DNA from: Pandoraea norimbergensis
Lineage (GTDB): Bacteria > Pseudomonadota > Gammaproteobacteria > Burkholderiales > Burkholderiaceae
Assembly: GCF_001465545.3 (NCBI RefSeq)
Contig: NZ_CP013480.3
Location: forward strand, 4,030,001-4,094,000
Length of the DNA: 64,000 nt
Direction: 5' to 3'
This document shows, in pieces, positions 34,219-42,779 of this stretch. Positions within the stretch are counted from its first letter, which is position 1. Each line of letters starts with the position of its first letter. The notes under the pieces were generated by a model. The model did no database searches and was not told the origin of the DNA. It saw only the letters and a program-made list of their open reading frames with translations. Made by a program: the position numbers and the translations under genes.

Positions 34219-35709
34219 ATGACTCATCGTTATTCCGGGGCGCGCTGCGCCGTGGCGTTGGCAGCCGCGCTGTCGATGGCCGGGTGTGCCGTCGGGCCCG
34301 ATTTCAAAACGCCGGAAGCGCCCGCCAACGCGGGCTACACCGTCGACGCCCTGCCTGCGGGGACGACGTCGGCAGACACGACGGGCGGAAGCGCCCAGCG
34401 TTTTGTCTCCGGCATGGATATTCCCGCGCAGTGGTGGACGTTGTTCCATTCGCCCGAACTCGATGCCCTCGTGAAAGAGGCCATCGAGCGCAATCCCGAC
34501 ATGGATGCGGCGCGCGCTGCGCTCAAGTCGGCCCACGAAGCGGTGCGGGTGCAGCAAGGCGACTTCTTCCCGCAGGTCAACGCGTCGTTTGCACCAACGC
34601 GCCAGCAAATCGCATCGCCGCTGGCGAGCCCGGCCGCCAGTGGCAACGACCTCTACAACCTGCACACGGCGCAGGTGTCCGTGTCGTACACGCTCGATCT
34701 GTTCGGCGCAAACCGGCGTCAGGTCGAATCGCTCATTGCGCAAGCGGATGCCCAGCGCTTTGCACTGGAAGCGACGTATCTGACGCTGACCAGCAACGTG
34801 GTGGCCGCAGCCATTCAGGAAGCATCGCTGCGCGGACAACTGGCCGCGACGCAGGAAATTCTCGCGCTTCAGCAGCATTCGCTCGATCTGCTGCACAAGC
34901 AGTACGACTTGGGTCAGGTGGCGCAGGCCGATGTGGCGGCGCAAGAGGCGTCGTTGGCACAGGCACAGGCGGCGGTGCCGCCGCTGGAGAAGCAACTGGC
35001 GCAACAGCGCGATGCGCTGGCCCGCTTGCTCGGGCGCATGCCTAATGAGCGCATCGGCGCGCAGTTCGATCTGAGCGGCTTGCAGTTGCCTGAAGCGCTG
35101 CCGGTGAGCTTGCCGTCGCAACTGGTCGAACAGCGCCCGGACGTGCGTTCCGCACAGGCGCAGTGGCATGCGGCGGGTGCAGCGGTAGGCGTGGCAGTGG
35201 CCGCGCGTCTGCCGAGCATTACGCTGAGTGCGAGTTATGGGGCGAGTGCCGAAATTGCCCGGGAACTGTTCAGCCCGGGCACGGCGTTCTGGACGCTGGC
35301 GGGGAGCCTGACGCAACCGATCTTTGCGGGCGGTGCACTGTTGCACAAGCAGCGCGGGGCCGAAGCGGCCTACGAGCAGGCGGGTGCACAGTATCGCGGC
35401 ACGGTGCTAACGGCGTTCCAGAACGTCGCGGACACGCTGCATGCCCTGCGCACGGATGCCGATGCCCTGAGCGCGTCACTCAACGCCGAGCGTGCGGCGA
35501 AGCGCAGTCTGACGATTGCCCAGAAGCAACTTGAACTGGGCGACATCAGCTACCTGACGCTGCTCAACGCCCAGCAGACGTATCAGCAAACGCGAATCGC
35601 GTTGGTGCAGGCGCAGGCCAACCGCTACGCCGATACGGTGGCGCTGTTTCAGGCGGTCGGCGGCGGCTGGTGGCATCGCGACGATGTGCAGACGGCGAAG
35701 GCGGGCTGA
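34219..35709 (+). CDS. RND outer-membrane factor, NodT family lipoprotein
   Basis: A 496-aa TolC-like channel. The signal peptide ends in the lipobox MAGC (lipidated Cys near residue 22), followed by AVGPDFKTPE, the typical start of NodT-type channels. Two outer-membrane-efflux repeats follow, with long heptad-rich helices (QQHSLDLLHKQYDLGQVAQADVAAQEASLAQAQA area, and its second copy ...AAKRSLTIAQKQLELGDISYLTLLNAQQTY). ATG 34219 lies 4 bp after the pump stop. It completes the tripartite metal efflux system. Confidence 0.92.
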   Translation: MTHRYSGARCAVALAAALSMAGCAVGPDFKTPEAPANAGYTVDALPAGTTSADTTGGSAQRFVSGMDIPAQWWTLFHSPELDALVKEAIERNPDMDAARAALKSAHEAVRVQQGDFFPQVNASFAPTRQQIASPLASPAASGNDLYNLHTAQVSVSYTLDLFGANRRQVESLIAQADAQRFALEATYLTLTSNVVAAAIQEASLRGQLAATQEILALQQHSLDLLHKQYDLGQVAQADVAAQEASLAQAQAAVPPLEKQLAQQRDALARLLGRMPNERIGAQFDLSGLQLPEALPVSLPSQLVEQRPDVRSAQAQWHAAGAAVGVAVAARLPSITLSASYGASAEIARELFSPGTAFWTLAGSLTQPIFAGGALLHKQRGAEAAYEQAGAQYRGTVLTAFQNVADTLHALRTDADALSASLNAERAAKRSLTIAQKQLELGDISYLTLLNAQQTYQQTRIALVQAQANRYADTVALFQAVGGGWWHRDDVQTAKAG

Positions 35710-35816
35710 CGTCGCGACGACGCTTGCCTGAGGCTGACGTCATCGACGGTGTTACGATGCCGGCGCATGACGTCAACTGTGTTGCCAACGCTGTAGTGCT
35801 GACAGGAATCACCGAA

Positions 35817-36461
35817 ATGATCGACTTCGCCGTACTGCCCTACTTCCTCGCCACCGTAGCGGTTCTCGTGGCGATTCCCGGCCCCAACACGATCTACGTG
35901 TCGACGGCGAGTGCGAGTCAGGGCTTCCGGTACGGTCTGGCGTCGTGCTTCGGCGTGATGCTCGCGACGCTGGTGCATGTGGGCTTTGCGGCGGGCGGAC
36001 TTACCGCACTACTGATGGCGTCGCCGATCTTGTTCACGGCGATCAAGACGGTGGGGGCGGCGTATCTGGTCTATCTGGGCATCAAGGCCATTCGAAGCAA
36101 GGCACCGGCCGACACCATCGAGGCAACAAAGGCGCCTGTACCGGCACTTGGCGCGTCGGTGCGCAAGGGCTTTCTCGTCAATCTGCTGAACCCGAAGACG
36201 GGGTTGTTCATCGCGGCGTTCCTGCCGCAGTTCGTGAATGCTTCGGCTGGCAACGTCCCGCTGCAAATCGTGACACTCGGGGTATTGCTCGTGGCGGTAG
36301 GCAGTGTGAGCGACGTGACATACGCCGCACTCGCCCGCACGATCGGCAAGGCCATCGCGAATCGGGGTGCCAAATCGGGCGCAGGCAAATACGTCACCGG
36401 CCTGCTTTATATCGGCCTCGGCGCCGCCGCAATGGCGACGTCGAATGGTGCGGGAAAGTAA
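35817..36461 (+). CDS. LysE-family amino-acid exporter
   Basis: A 214-aa inner-membrane protein with about six helices and the family N-terminal signature VAIPGPNTIYVSTASASQGFRYG (the GPN motif). The mid-protein segment VRKGFLVNLLNPKTGLFIAAFLPQFV is also typical of LysE/RhtB exporters. ATG 35817 is preceded by AGGAA. It lies 107 bp after the RND operon and is followed by a terminator, so it may be a separate unit. The substrate is not predictable. Confidence 0.9.
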   Translation: MIDFAVLPYFLATVAVLVAIPGPNTIYVSTASASQGFRYGLASCFGVMLATLVHVGFAAGGLTALLMASPILFTAIKTVGAAYLVYLGIKAIRSKAPADTIEATKAPVPALGASVRKGFLVNLLNPKTGLFIAAFLPQFVNASAGNVPLQIVTLGVLLVAVGSVSDVTYAALARTIGKAIANRGAKSGAGKYVTGLLYIGLGAAAMATSNGAGK

Positions 36462-36484
36462 GAAACACACGCCTCGCTACGTGA

Positions 36485-36508
36485 AAACAGCCGCTTGAGC
36501 GGCTGTTT
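36485..36508. terminator. Intrinsic terminator after LysE gene
   Basis: AAACAGCCGCT-tg-AGCGGCTGTTT is a perfect 11-bp stem with flanking A and T runs, 23 bp after the LysE stop. The symmetrical A/T flanks allow it to work in both directions. Confidence 0.75.
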
Positions 36509-36727
36509 GGCGGTCGCTGACCGTGTGTATCGCCGGGCTTCCCCGTTCGACTGTCGTCCATCATCCTCTCGATCATTTCGGGAATGGTCTGGATTTGCGG
36601 CCGACCATCCAACCTTGCCGCATAAGCACACGCGAAATGCCTCCTGAACACCAGTGATCGGTCCCATCGATCACCTCACGTCCGGGCGTCATTGTGGGCG
36701 GGCTGTGCAAGCCGCAAACTATCGGGC

Positions 36728-39325
36728 ATGAACCCGATCTCCGCCTCAGGTCAGTTGCTCGACGCAACCGGCCAAACTCGCCGATTTATCGATCTACCCG
36801 CCCTGTTCGGCGATACGCTCACGCGTCTGCCCGTCGTCCTGCGCCTGTTGCTGGAAAACGCGCTGCGCAACCTGACCGGCGATGAACGTCAGGCGGCCAT
36901 CGACGGTGTGCTCGATTGGCTGGAACGCGGCACCAGTCTCCACGAAATTGCGTTTTACCCGCTGCGCGTGCTCATGCACGACACCACCAGCACGCCCGCG
37001 CTGATCGATATCGCCGCCATGCGCGATGTGCTCGCCGAAGCCGGTGCCGACCCGTCGCAACTCAATCCCGTTCTGCCCGTCGACGTTTCCGTCGATCACT
37101 CGCTCGCCGTGCAGTTCCATGCGCAAGCCGATGCCGCACAGCGCAATCTATCCGAGGAAATGCGCCGCAATGCCGAGCGTTATCGCTTCCTGCGATGGGC
37201 GTCCGGCGCACTCGATCGCGTGCGCATCCATCCGCCGGGCACCGGCATCATGCACACCATCAACCTCGAACAACTCGCGACCGTCGCCAGCGAGTGCGAG
37301 ATCGACGGTGAACCGTGGCTCGTCCCCGACACCCTCATCGGCACCGACAGCCACACGCCGATGATCAACGGTATCGGCGTACTCGGCTGGGGCGTGGGCG
37401 GGCTCGAAGCGCAAACGGTCATGTTCGGCATGCCGGTCATGCAGCGGATTCCGGATGTCATCGGCGTACGGCTCTCCGGCGCACTCCCCGCAGGCACCAC
37501 CGCCACCGATCTTGCGCTACGTGTGACCGAAGCGCTGCGAAACCTTGGCGTCAGCGGCGAATTCGTCGAGTTCTACGGTGCTGGCGTGGCAACCCTCAGC
37601 GCCAACGCACGCGCCGTGGTCGCCAACATGGCCCCCGAATACGGCGCCAGTACCGGCTACTTCCCCGTGGACGCCCGCACCCTCGCCTATCTGCGCGAGA
37701 CCGGGCGCGATGCGTCACATATCGCCAACGTCGAAACGCTCTACCGGCGCGCCGGGCTCTGGTTCGACCCACACGCCACGCCACGCTACACCCGGACGGT
37801 CGATATCGACCTCAATAGCGTCGAGCGATACGTCGCGGGCCCCTTCCGGCCCCAAGACCGGCTGCCCAGCGGCGCGACAGGCCGCACATTGGGCACCGAT
37901 CCGGCCCCGCGCCGGGGTGGCTTGCCCGACTGGCCGATTGCGCTGGCCGCCATCACCAGTTGCACCAATACATCAGACCCCGCCTTGCTCATCACCGCCG
38001 GATGGGTCGCGCGCCGCGCGAGAGCGCGCGGCCTGCATGTGCCCTCGTGGGTCAAGACGTCGCTCGCCCCCGGCTCCCCTGCCGCTGCCGACTATCTCGC
38101 CCGCGCCGGACTCGATCATGACCTCGCCGCACTGGGTTTCGATATCGTGGGTTTCGGCTGCACAACCTGCATCGGCAACGCGGGCCCGCTGCCGGAACCG
38201 ATTGCACGCGCCCTGGCGGATGCCGCCGCAACGCCCGTCGCCGTCGTGTCGGGCAATCGAAACTTCCCCGGGCGCATCCATCCAGACCTCGGGCATGCGT
38301 TCATCATGTCGCCGCCGCTGGTGGTGGCCTTCGCGCTGGCCGGCACCGCGGCCATCGATATCGAGCGCGATCCGATCCAATTCGACGCCCACGGTCTGCC
38401 GGTGTATCTGCGCGATCTCTGGCCCACGCGCGAAACCATCGCAGCCAGTCTGGCAGCCGTTCGCGCCGACGACTTCGGCACGGCCTTTCACAACGCCAGC
38501 GGCAATCCGCTTTGGGCCGGTCTCGACGTGTCGCATGCCCCTCGCTACGCATGGTCGCCACGCTCCACCGCACTACGTCGGCCGCCGTTCGTCGCGCGTG
38601 ACGAAGGCAGCCTGCTCGGCGACTACGACGCGCATGTATTGCTCTCGCTCGGCGATGACGTGACGACCGACCATATCTCCCCGGCCAGTGCCATTCCACC
38701 GGACAGCCCCGTGGCCGACTTTCTGGTTGAACGCGGCGAGCCCCGCGACGACCTGAACGTCTTCGCGTCAAGGCGAGGCAACTGGGAGGTGATGGTGCGC
38801 GCGGCGTTCTACAGCAAATCGCTCGTGAATTTGCTTGCCGCCGACTTGCCCGTCGCACATACGGTGCATGGACCGAGTCACGACGTGATGCCGATTTTCG
38901 ATGCCGCCCAACGTTATCGCGAAGAGAATCGCCCCGTCGTTCTGGTAGCAGGCGCGCGCTACGGCACCGGTTCGTCGCGCGACTGGGCCGCGAAAGGGCA
39001 ACGGTTGCTGGGCATTCGCGCGGTCGTCGCCGTGAGTTTCGAACGCATCCACCGCTCGAATCTGATCGGCATGGGCATCCTGCCGTTGCGTCTACCGGCG
39101 GGCGTCACGCCACAAACGCTGGCACTGACCGCGCAAGATCGCATCCGGATCAGGGCGTTGCCTGTGGATGTCGCACCGCGCGCCGCCATCGAGATCGTGA
39201 TCACGCGTGGTGACGGCAGTACAGAATCGCTGGTGACGACAGCGGCAGTAGAAACGCGTCTGGAAGTGGACCTGCTGCAACACGGCGGCGTGATCCCGTC
39301 GATCCTCGCACGCGCGTTGAATTGA
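36728..39325 (+). CDS. acnA: Aconitate hydratase, AcnA/IRP-type (divergent)
   Basis: An 865-aa iron-sulphur hydratase. The [4Fe-4S] cysteines are C412 (ITSCTNTSDP), C478 and C481 (FGCTTCIGNAGPLPEP). The substrate-binding motifs IGTDSHTPMINGIGVLGWGVGG, SGNRNFPGRIHPD and the C-terminal swivel-domain loop YGTGSSRDWAAKG are present, so catalysis (citrate/isocitrate or a close analogue) is expected. It is shorter than typical AcnA (about 890-905 aa), and TSDP and GNAG replace the usual TSNP and GNSG. It is monocistronic and convergent with a LysR gene. It may be a secondary aconitase or a hydratase for a related tricarboxylate. Confidence 0.85.
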   Translation: MNPISASGQLLDATGQTRRFIDLPALFGDTLTRLPVVLRLLLENALRNLTGDERQAAIDGVLDWLERGTSLHEIAFYPLRVLMHDTTSTPALIDIAAMRDVLAEAGADPSQLNPVLPVDVSVDHSLAVQFHAQADAAQRNLSEEMRRNAERYRFLRWASGALDRVRIHPPGTGIMHTINLEQLATVASECEIDGEPWLVPDTLIGTDSHTPMINGIGVLGWGVGGLEAQTVMFGMPVMQRIPDVIGVRLSGALPAGTTATDLALRVTEALRNLGVSGEFVEFYGAGVATLSANARAVVANMAPEYGASTGYFPVDARTLAYLRETGRDASHIANVETLYRRAGLWFDPHATPRYTRTVDIDLNSVERYVAGPFRPQDRLPSGATGRTLGTDPAPRRGGLPDWPIALAAITSCTNTSDPALLITAGWVARRARARGLHVPSWVKTSLAPGSPAAADYLARAGLDHDLAALGFDIVGFGCTTCIGNAGPLPEPIARALADAAATPVAVVSGNRNFPGRIHPDLGHAFIMSPPLVVAFALAGTAAIDIERDPIQFDAHGLPVYLRDLWPTRETIAASLAAVRADDFGTAFHNASGNPLWAGLDVSHAPRYAWSPRSTALRRPPFVARDEGSLLGDYDAHVLLSLGDDVTTDHISPASAIPPDSPVADFLVERGEPRDDLNVFASRRGNWEVMVRAAFYSKSLVNLLAADLPVAHTVHGPSHDVMPIFDAAQRYREENRPVVLVAGARYGTGSSRDWAAKGQRLLGIRAVVAVSFERIHRSNLIGMGILPLRLPAGVTPQTLALTAQDRIRIRALPVDVAPRAAIEIVITRGDGSTESLVTTAAVETRLEVDLLQHGGVIPSILARALN

Positions 39326-39357
39326 TTGCCTAGTGGATAGGTTGGGTCGTCTTGCCT

Positions 39358-39383
39358 CGGCGGGCGGAATACTCAGCCCGCCG
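39358..39383. terminator. Hairpin between convergent acnA and LysR genes
   Basis: CGGCGGGC and GCCCGCCG form an 8-bp stem with a 10-base loop overlapping the LysR stop codon. It lacks a T-tract; it may terminate both transcripts with factor help. Confidence 0.35.
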
Positions 39384-40302
39384 TGCGCCGTCCGGTCGAA
39401 CCATGCACCAGTCGTGAGTACGACACGAGCATGGTCACCAGTTCCTGCGTGGCCATCGTGAACGGTGCTGATCGCCGCGCGATCAGGCAGACGTCACGCG
39501 GGTCGAACGTTTCCCGGATCGGGATGCTGATGAGCGCGTCCGAGAACAGCGGCATTTCGGCTAGCACTTGCGGCTCGATCGTCAGATAGTCCGACTCGGA
39601 CACGATATGCAGCGTCTCGAGCAGCGACTCCGCCGTCAACGCGATCTTGGGATGCCCCAGACTCTCGGTATTGAACAGACTGATGAGCCGGTTCTCGGCA
39701 CCGACGATCCCCGCCGGACGAATGCTGACCCATTCGCAATCGACGAGATCGCGCACCGACGTGGCATTCGCCTTGGGATGCCCCTTGCGAGCAATCACAC
39801 TCGGCGACGATCGATACAGCCGCTCGATGCTCAGGTCGACGTCGCTCACCTGCGGTGCCAGCGGCGCGATCACGAAATCGAGCCGGCCATCGCGAATCCG
39901 CTCGATCAGCATCTTCGTGTAACCGCTCGTGACATGCACCCGCACCTTCGGAAAGCGCTCGACAAAGCGCTTGACCACCGGCAGCAGCAATTCGGCCAGC
40001 GGCTCGGAGGTCACGCCCAGCGTGATATTGCCCTCCTCTTCGCCGGTCGATTGCTTGACGTCCTGCGTGGCCAGATCGCAATCACGGATGATGGCATTGG
40101 CGCGAATGAGAAACCGCTCGCCCACCGGGGTGAGCGTCACCCCCTGATGCGAACGGTTGAGCAATGCCGTGCCGAGCTCCGACTCCAGCGCCTGAATGGC
40201 CTGCGTGAGCGTGCTCTGGGCGATGTCGAGCGTACGTGCCGCCGCGCGAAAACTGCCCTGCTCGACGACGGCACAAAACACGCGCAATTGAATGAGTGTC
40301 AT
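39373..40302 (-). CDS. LysR-family transcriptional regulator
   Basis: A 309-aa regulator. Residues 1-65 form the LysR winged helix-turn-helix (TLIQLRVFCAVVEQGSFRAAARTLDIAQSTLTQAIQALESELG). The effector-binding domain follows (LGVTSEPLAELLLPVVKRFVERFPKVRVHV). ATG 40302 (MTLIQLR) fits the family start; ATG 40311 is possible. It lies 63 bp downstream of the ornithine cyclodeaminase gene on the same strand, so it may be the last gene of that operon and its regulator. Paired T-N11-A inverted repeats upstream of the operon are candidate targets. Confidence 0.88.
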   Translation of the reverse strand: MTLIQLRVFCAVVEQGSFRAAARTLDIAQSTLTQAIQALESELGTALLNRSHQGVTLTPVGERFLIRANAIIRDCDLATQDVKQSTGEEEGNITLGVTSEPLAELLLPVVKRFVERFPKVRVHVTSGYTKMLIERIRDGRLDFVIAPLAPQVSDVDLSIERLYRSSPSVIARKGHPKANATSVRDLVDCEWVSIRPAGIVGAENRLISLFNTESLGHPKIALTAESLLETLHIVSESDYLTIEPQVLAEMPLFSDALISIPIRETFDPRDVCLIARRSAPFTMATQELVTMLVSYSRLVHGSTGRRTAG

Positions 40303-40365
40303 GCTCAGCATCCTACCCGAAACCGCCTGTCGCCAGCATCGGCGACGGCGTTCGTTGTGGCCGTG

Positions 40366-41436
40366 TCACACAGCGTAGACCGGTGCGGCCCCAACCGTCT
40401 TCACAGCTTTCACCGGCATCACCGGCGCCACCAGACTATAGAGATCCTTGCAATCGTCCGGCTCGGGAATCAGGTCGATGGTCTTGCCGACACCCGCCGT
40501 CTGCGACAGATCGCGCAGATAGCGCAACGTGGAGAAGTCCTCAAGCGCGAAGCCCACGGAATCGAACACGGTCACCTGCTCGCGCGACTCGCGCCCGGCG
40601 CTCTGCCCGGCGAGCACTTGCCAGAAATGCACCACCGGTGAATCCGCAGGCATTTGCTGGATCTCGCCTTCGAGGCGCGTCTGTGCTTCGAACTCGACCA
40701 TCACGCGGGCGGTTTGCAGAATGTCGCGATCCAGTTCGGTCTTGCCCGGGCAATCGCCGCCGACCGCGTTCAGATGCATCCCCGGCTCGATCATGTCGGC
40801 CGTGAGGATCGTCGCGTAAGTCTTATCCGCAGTGACCGTCGTCACGATATCGGCGCCGCGCACCGCGTCGCGTACCGACACCACCGGCAGCAGTTTGAGC
40901 CCGGGCACGCCCGCGAGATTGCGCATGAGCTTAGCCGTCGCGGCCTGATCCACGTCGTACAGGCGGATCTCGTCGATCCCGAGCATCGCGTGAAACGCCA
41001 GCGCCTGAAACTCGCTCTGCGCGCCATTGCCGATCAACGCCATGACGCGGCTGTCCGGGCGCGCCTGACAACGGGCTGCCAAGGCTGAGGTCGCCGCCGT
41101 GCGCAACGCGGTCATCAGTGTGAATTCGCACAGCAGCAGCGGATATCCGGTGCTCACTTCGGCGAGCGCGGAGAACGCCATCACCGTCAGCAGGTTGTGC
41201 CGCGTGTTGACGGGATGGCCATTGACGTACTTGAACCCGTAGAAGCGGGCGTCGGACACCGGCATCAGCTCGATCACCCCGTTATCGGAGTGATTGGCCA
41301 CGCGTGCCGACTTATCGAAGTCGTGCCAGCGCAGGTAATCGTCCTGGACATAGTCCGCGAGCGTGCGGATGAACGGGGCAACGCCGGTTTGGCGCAACAG
41401 GGTCTGAATATCGTTGACGTCGAGGAATCGAGTCAT
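40366..41436 (-). CDS. Ornithine cyclodeaminase/mu-crystallin family protein
   Basis: About 356 aa. The family converts L-ornithine to L-proline and ammonia with bound NAD, but also includes ketimine reductases and dehydrogenases. The Rossmann motif is seen in MALIGNGAQSEFQALAF. The substrate arm FYGFKYVNGHPVNTRHNLLTVM and the catalytic-region motif LNAVGGDCPGKTELD carry the Lys and Asp residues expected for a true cyclodeaminase. The length matches ornithine cyclodeaminase (about 350 aa). It lies downstream of an M14 deacylase and a peptide importer, suggesting that ornithine released from an imported conjugate is funnelled to proline. Confidence 0.87.
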   Translation of the reverse strand: MTRFLDVNDIQTLLRQTGVAPFIRTLADYVQDDYLRWHDFDKSARVANHSDNGVIELMPVSDARFYGFKYVNGHPVNTRHNLLTVMAFSALAEVSTGYPLLLCEFTLMTALRTAATSALAARCQARPDSRVMALIGNGAQSEFQALAFHAMLGIDEIRLYDVDQAATAKLMRNLAGVPGLKLLPVVSVRDAVRGADIVTTVTADKTYATILTADMIEPGMHLNAVGGDCPGKTELDRDILQTARVMVEFEAQTRLEGEIQQMPADSPVVHFWQVLAGQSAGRESREQVTVFDSVGFALEDFSTLRYLRDLSQTAGVGKTIDLIPEPDDCKDLYSLVAPVMPVKAVKTVGAAPVYAV

Positions 41437-41529
41437 ATGCATCTCTTTTGTGGAGGTTCGGTTCGGCCTACATTGGCGGGCAGTCGGGTGTCGTAACGGT
41501 CAGGGTCAGGACGAAAGGGACGAAAAGGA

Positions 41530-42648
41530 TCAGGCGCCGAGCAGCATGCCGGAGCGCTGCACGCGCTCACCGGTGACGCGGCCAAGCGGATCGCCGGCAT
41601 TGACGAATCGCACGTCGCGGCGCATATACAGCACGCCTTGCGTCCGGCTCGACACGGTGTGCACTTCGCCCGTCAACGGCGCAACGATGTCGAAGACCGG
41701 TTGCCCGACTTCGACCATCGTCCCCAGTGCCGCGCGGTGCACCAGAATGCCGGCGCAAGGCGCTCGGAATTGCTCGCTGCCAGCCAGCGGCGTGGCGGGA
41801 TGCAGTAGCGGCGGCAACGGCTGCGCATCACCCGCGATATCGCCAGTGTGGGTGAGGTACTGAATGATCGCGTCAGCATCGGAGTCGGCCTGCTCGTAAC
41901 TGACGTCGCGTTGCCCTCGATGCTCAACGGTGACAGAGACCGGCCCTTCGGGCATCGGGTAAGTCGTGCCGAAGTGCTGGCGAAGCTGCCACCACGTGTA
42001 GCTCTGCGCCTCGTCGAACGAAAACGCGCCCGAATCCAGCGCCAGCAGATTCGCCCGCGATCCGAGATAGCGCGCCAGCGGCTCAGCCGCAGGCCAGCAT
42101 TCATCGCCGACGTAGAGATGCATCGTCGCTTCGCGCGAGCAATGCAGGTCGAGCACGATATCAGCGTCGTGGGCCTGCGTCATCAGCAGGCGTTGCAACG
42201 ATCCGAACGCATCCGTCACGGGCAATGCCGCCAGCGCCTCGCCCCACGCTGCGCGTACGCGCTGACGATTAATGTCGACGTCGTCGGTCAGTGCACCTTC
42301 CAGTCGCTGTGCAACGGCCTTGAACAACGCCGGAAAGCCTCGGTTGTAGTTGCGTCCGCTGGCCAGCTCGAAGCGCCCTTGCGGCGCGCCCATCAGCCAC
42401 TGGTTCAGCCCCATGGGGTTCGCCATGACGACAAGCACGACTTCGGCGCGCAAACGGCCCTGTGCTTCGAGTGCAAGAAACATGTCGCGAAGCCGCGTCG
42501 CTACCAGCATGGCGGGCGTCTCGTCGGCATGCAACGCTGCCTGCAAGTAGACCTTGCGGCCCGAGGATGCGTTGCCGAAATGCTCGGCGACCACCGCTTG
42601 CGAGGTGCCGCTGCACAAATGAGAAATGGGGTGCGTGACGCTATGCAT
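41530..42648 (-). CDS. Succinylglutamate desuccinylase/aspartoacylase (M14) family deacylase
   Basis: A 372-aa zinc carboxypeptidase-fold enzyme. The metal motif H40-x2-E43 (ALHADE) is followed by the third ligand in LDLHCSRE (near residue 167) and a catalytic Glu segment (VSVTVEHRGQRDV). The C-terminal third (AGILVHRAALGTMVEVGQPVFDIV) is the beta-barrel domain seen in AstE/AspA-like proteins. These enzymes remove acyl groups from N-acyl-amino acids. Its position between the ABC importer and ornithine cyclodeaminase suggests an N-acyl-ornithine-type substrate; that is an inference. No strong ribosome-binding site precedes ATG 42648. Confidence 0.85.
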   Translation of the reverse strand: MHSVTHPISHLCSGTSQAVVAEHFGNASSGRKVYLQAALHADETPAMLVATRLRDMFLALEAQGRLRAEVVLVVMANPMGLNQWLMGAPQGRFELASGRNYNRGFPALFKAVAQRLEGALTDDVDINRQRVRAAWGEALAALPVTDAFGSLQRLLMTQAHDADIVLDLHCSREATMHLYVGDECWPAAEPLARYLGSRANLLALDSGAFSFDEAQSYTWWQLRQHFGTTYPMPEGPVSVTVEHRGQRDVSYEQADSDADAIIQYLTHTGDIAGDAQPLPPLLHPATPLAGSEQFRAPCAGILVHRAALGTMVEVGQPVFDIVAPLTGEVHTVSSRTQGVLYMRRDVRFVNAGDPLGRVTGERVQRSGMLLGA

Positions 42649-42779
42649 GGCGAGAAATTAGTGACGTAACGTAAGACGGCTGACTCGCACGGCGCAGGCC
42701 GGCGAATCGATATAGGCATGGTAGGCAGTCGCCTGACCGGCAGGAATGCAGATCCACCGATCGGGATTGCCCAGAACAA

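Noticed and set aside
31311..34220. A 969-codon open frame antisense to the CzcA-type pump
   Set aside because: It is an exact shadow of the real pump gene in high-GC DNA; its product is His/Arg/Gln-rich with no domain, and the sense strand has a full RND transporter.
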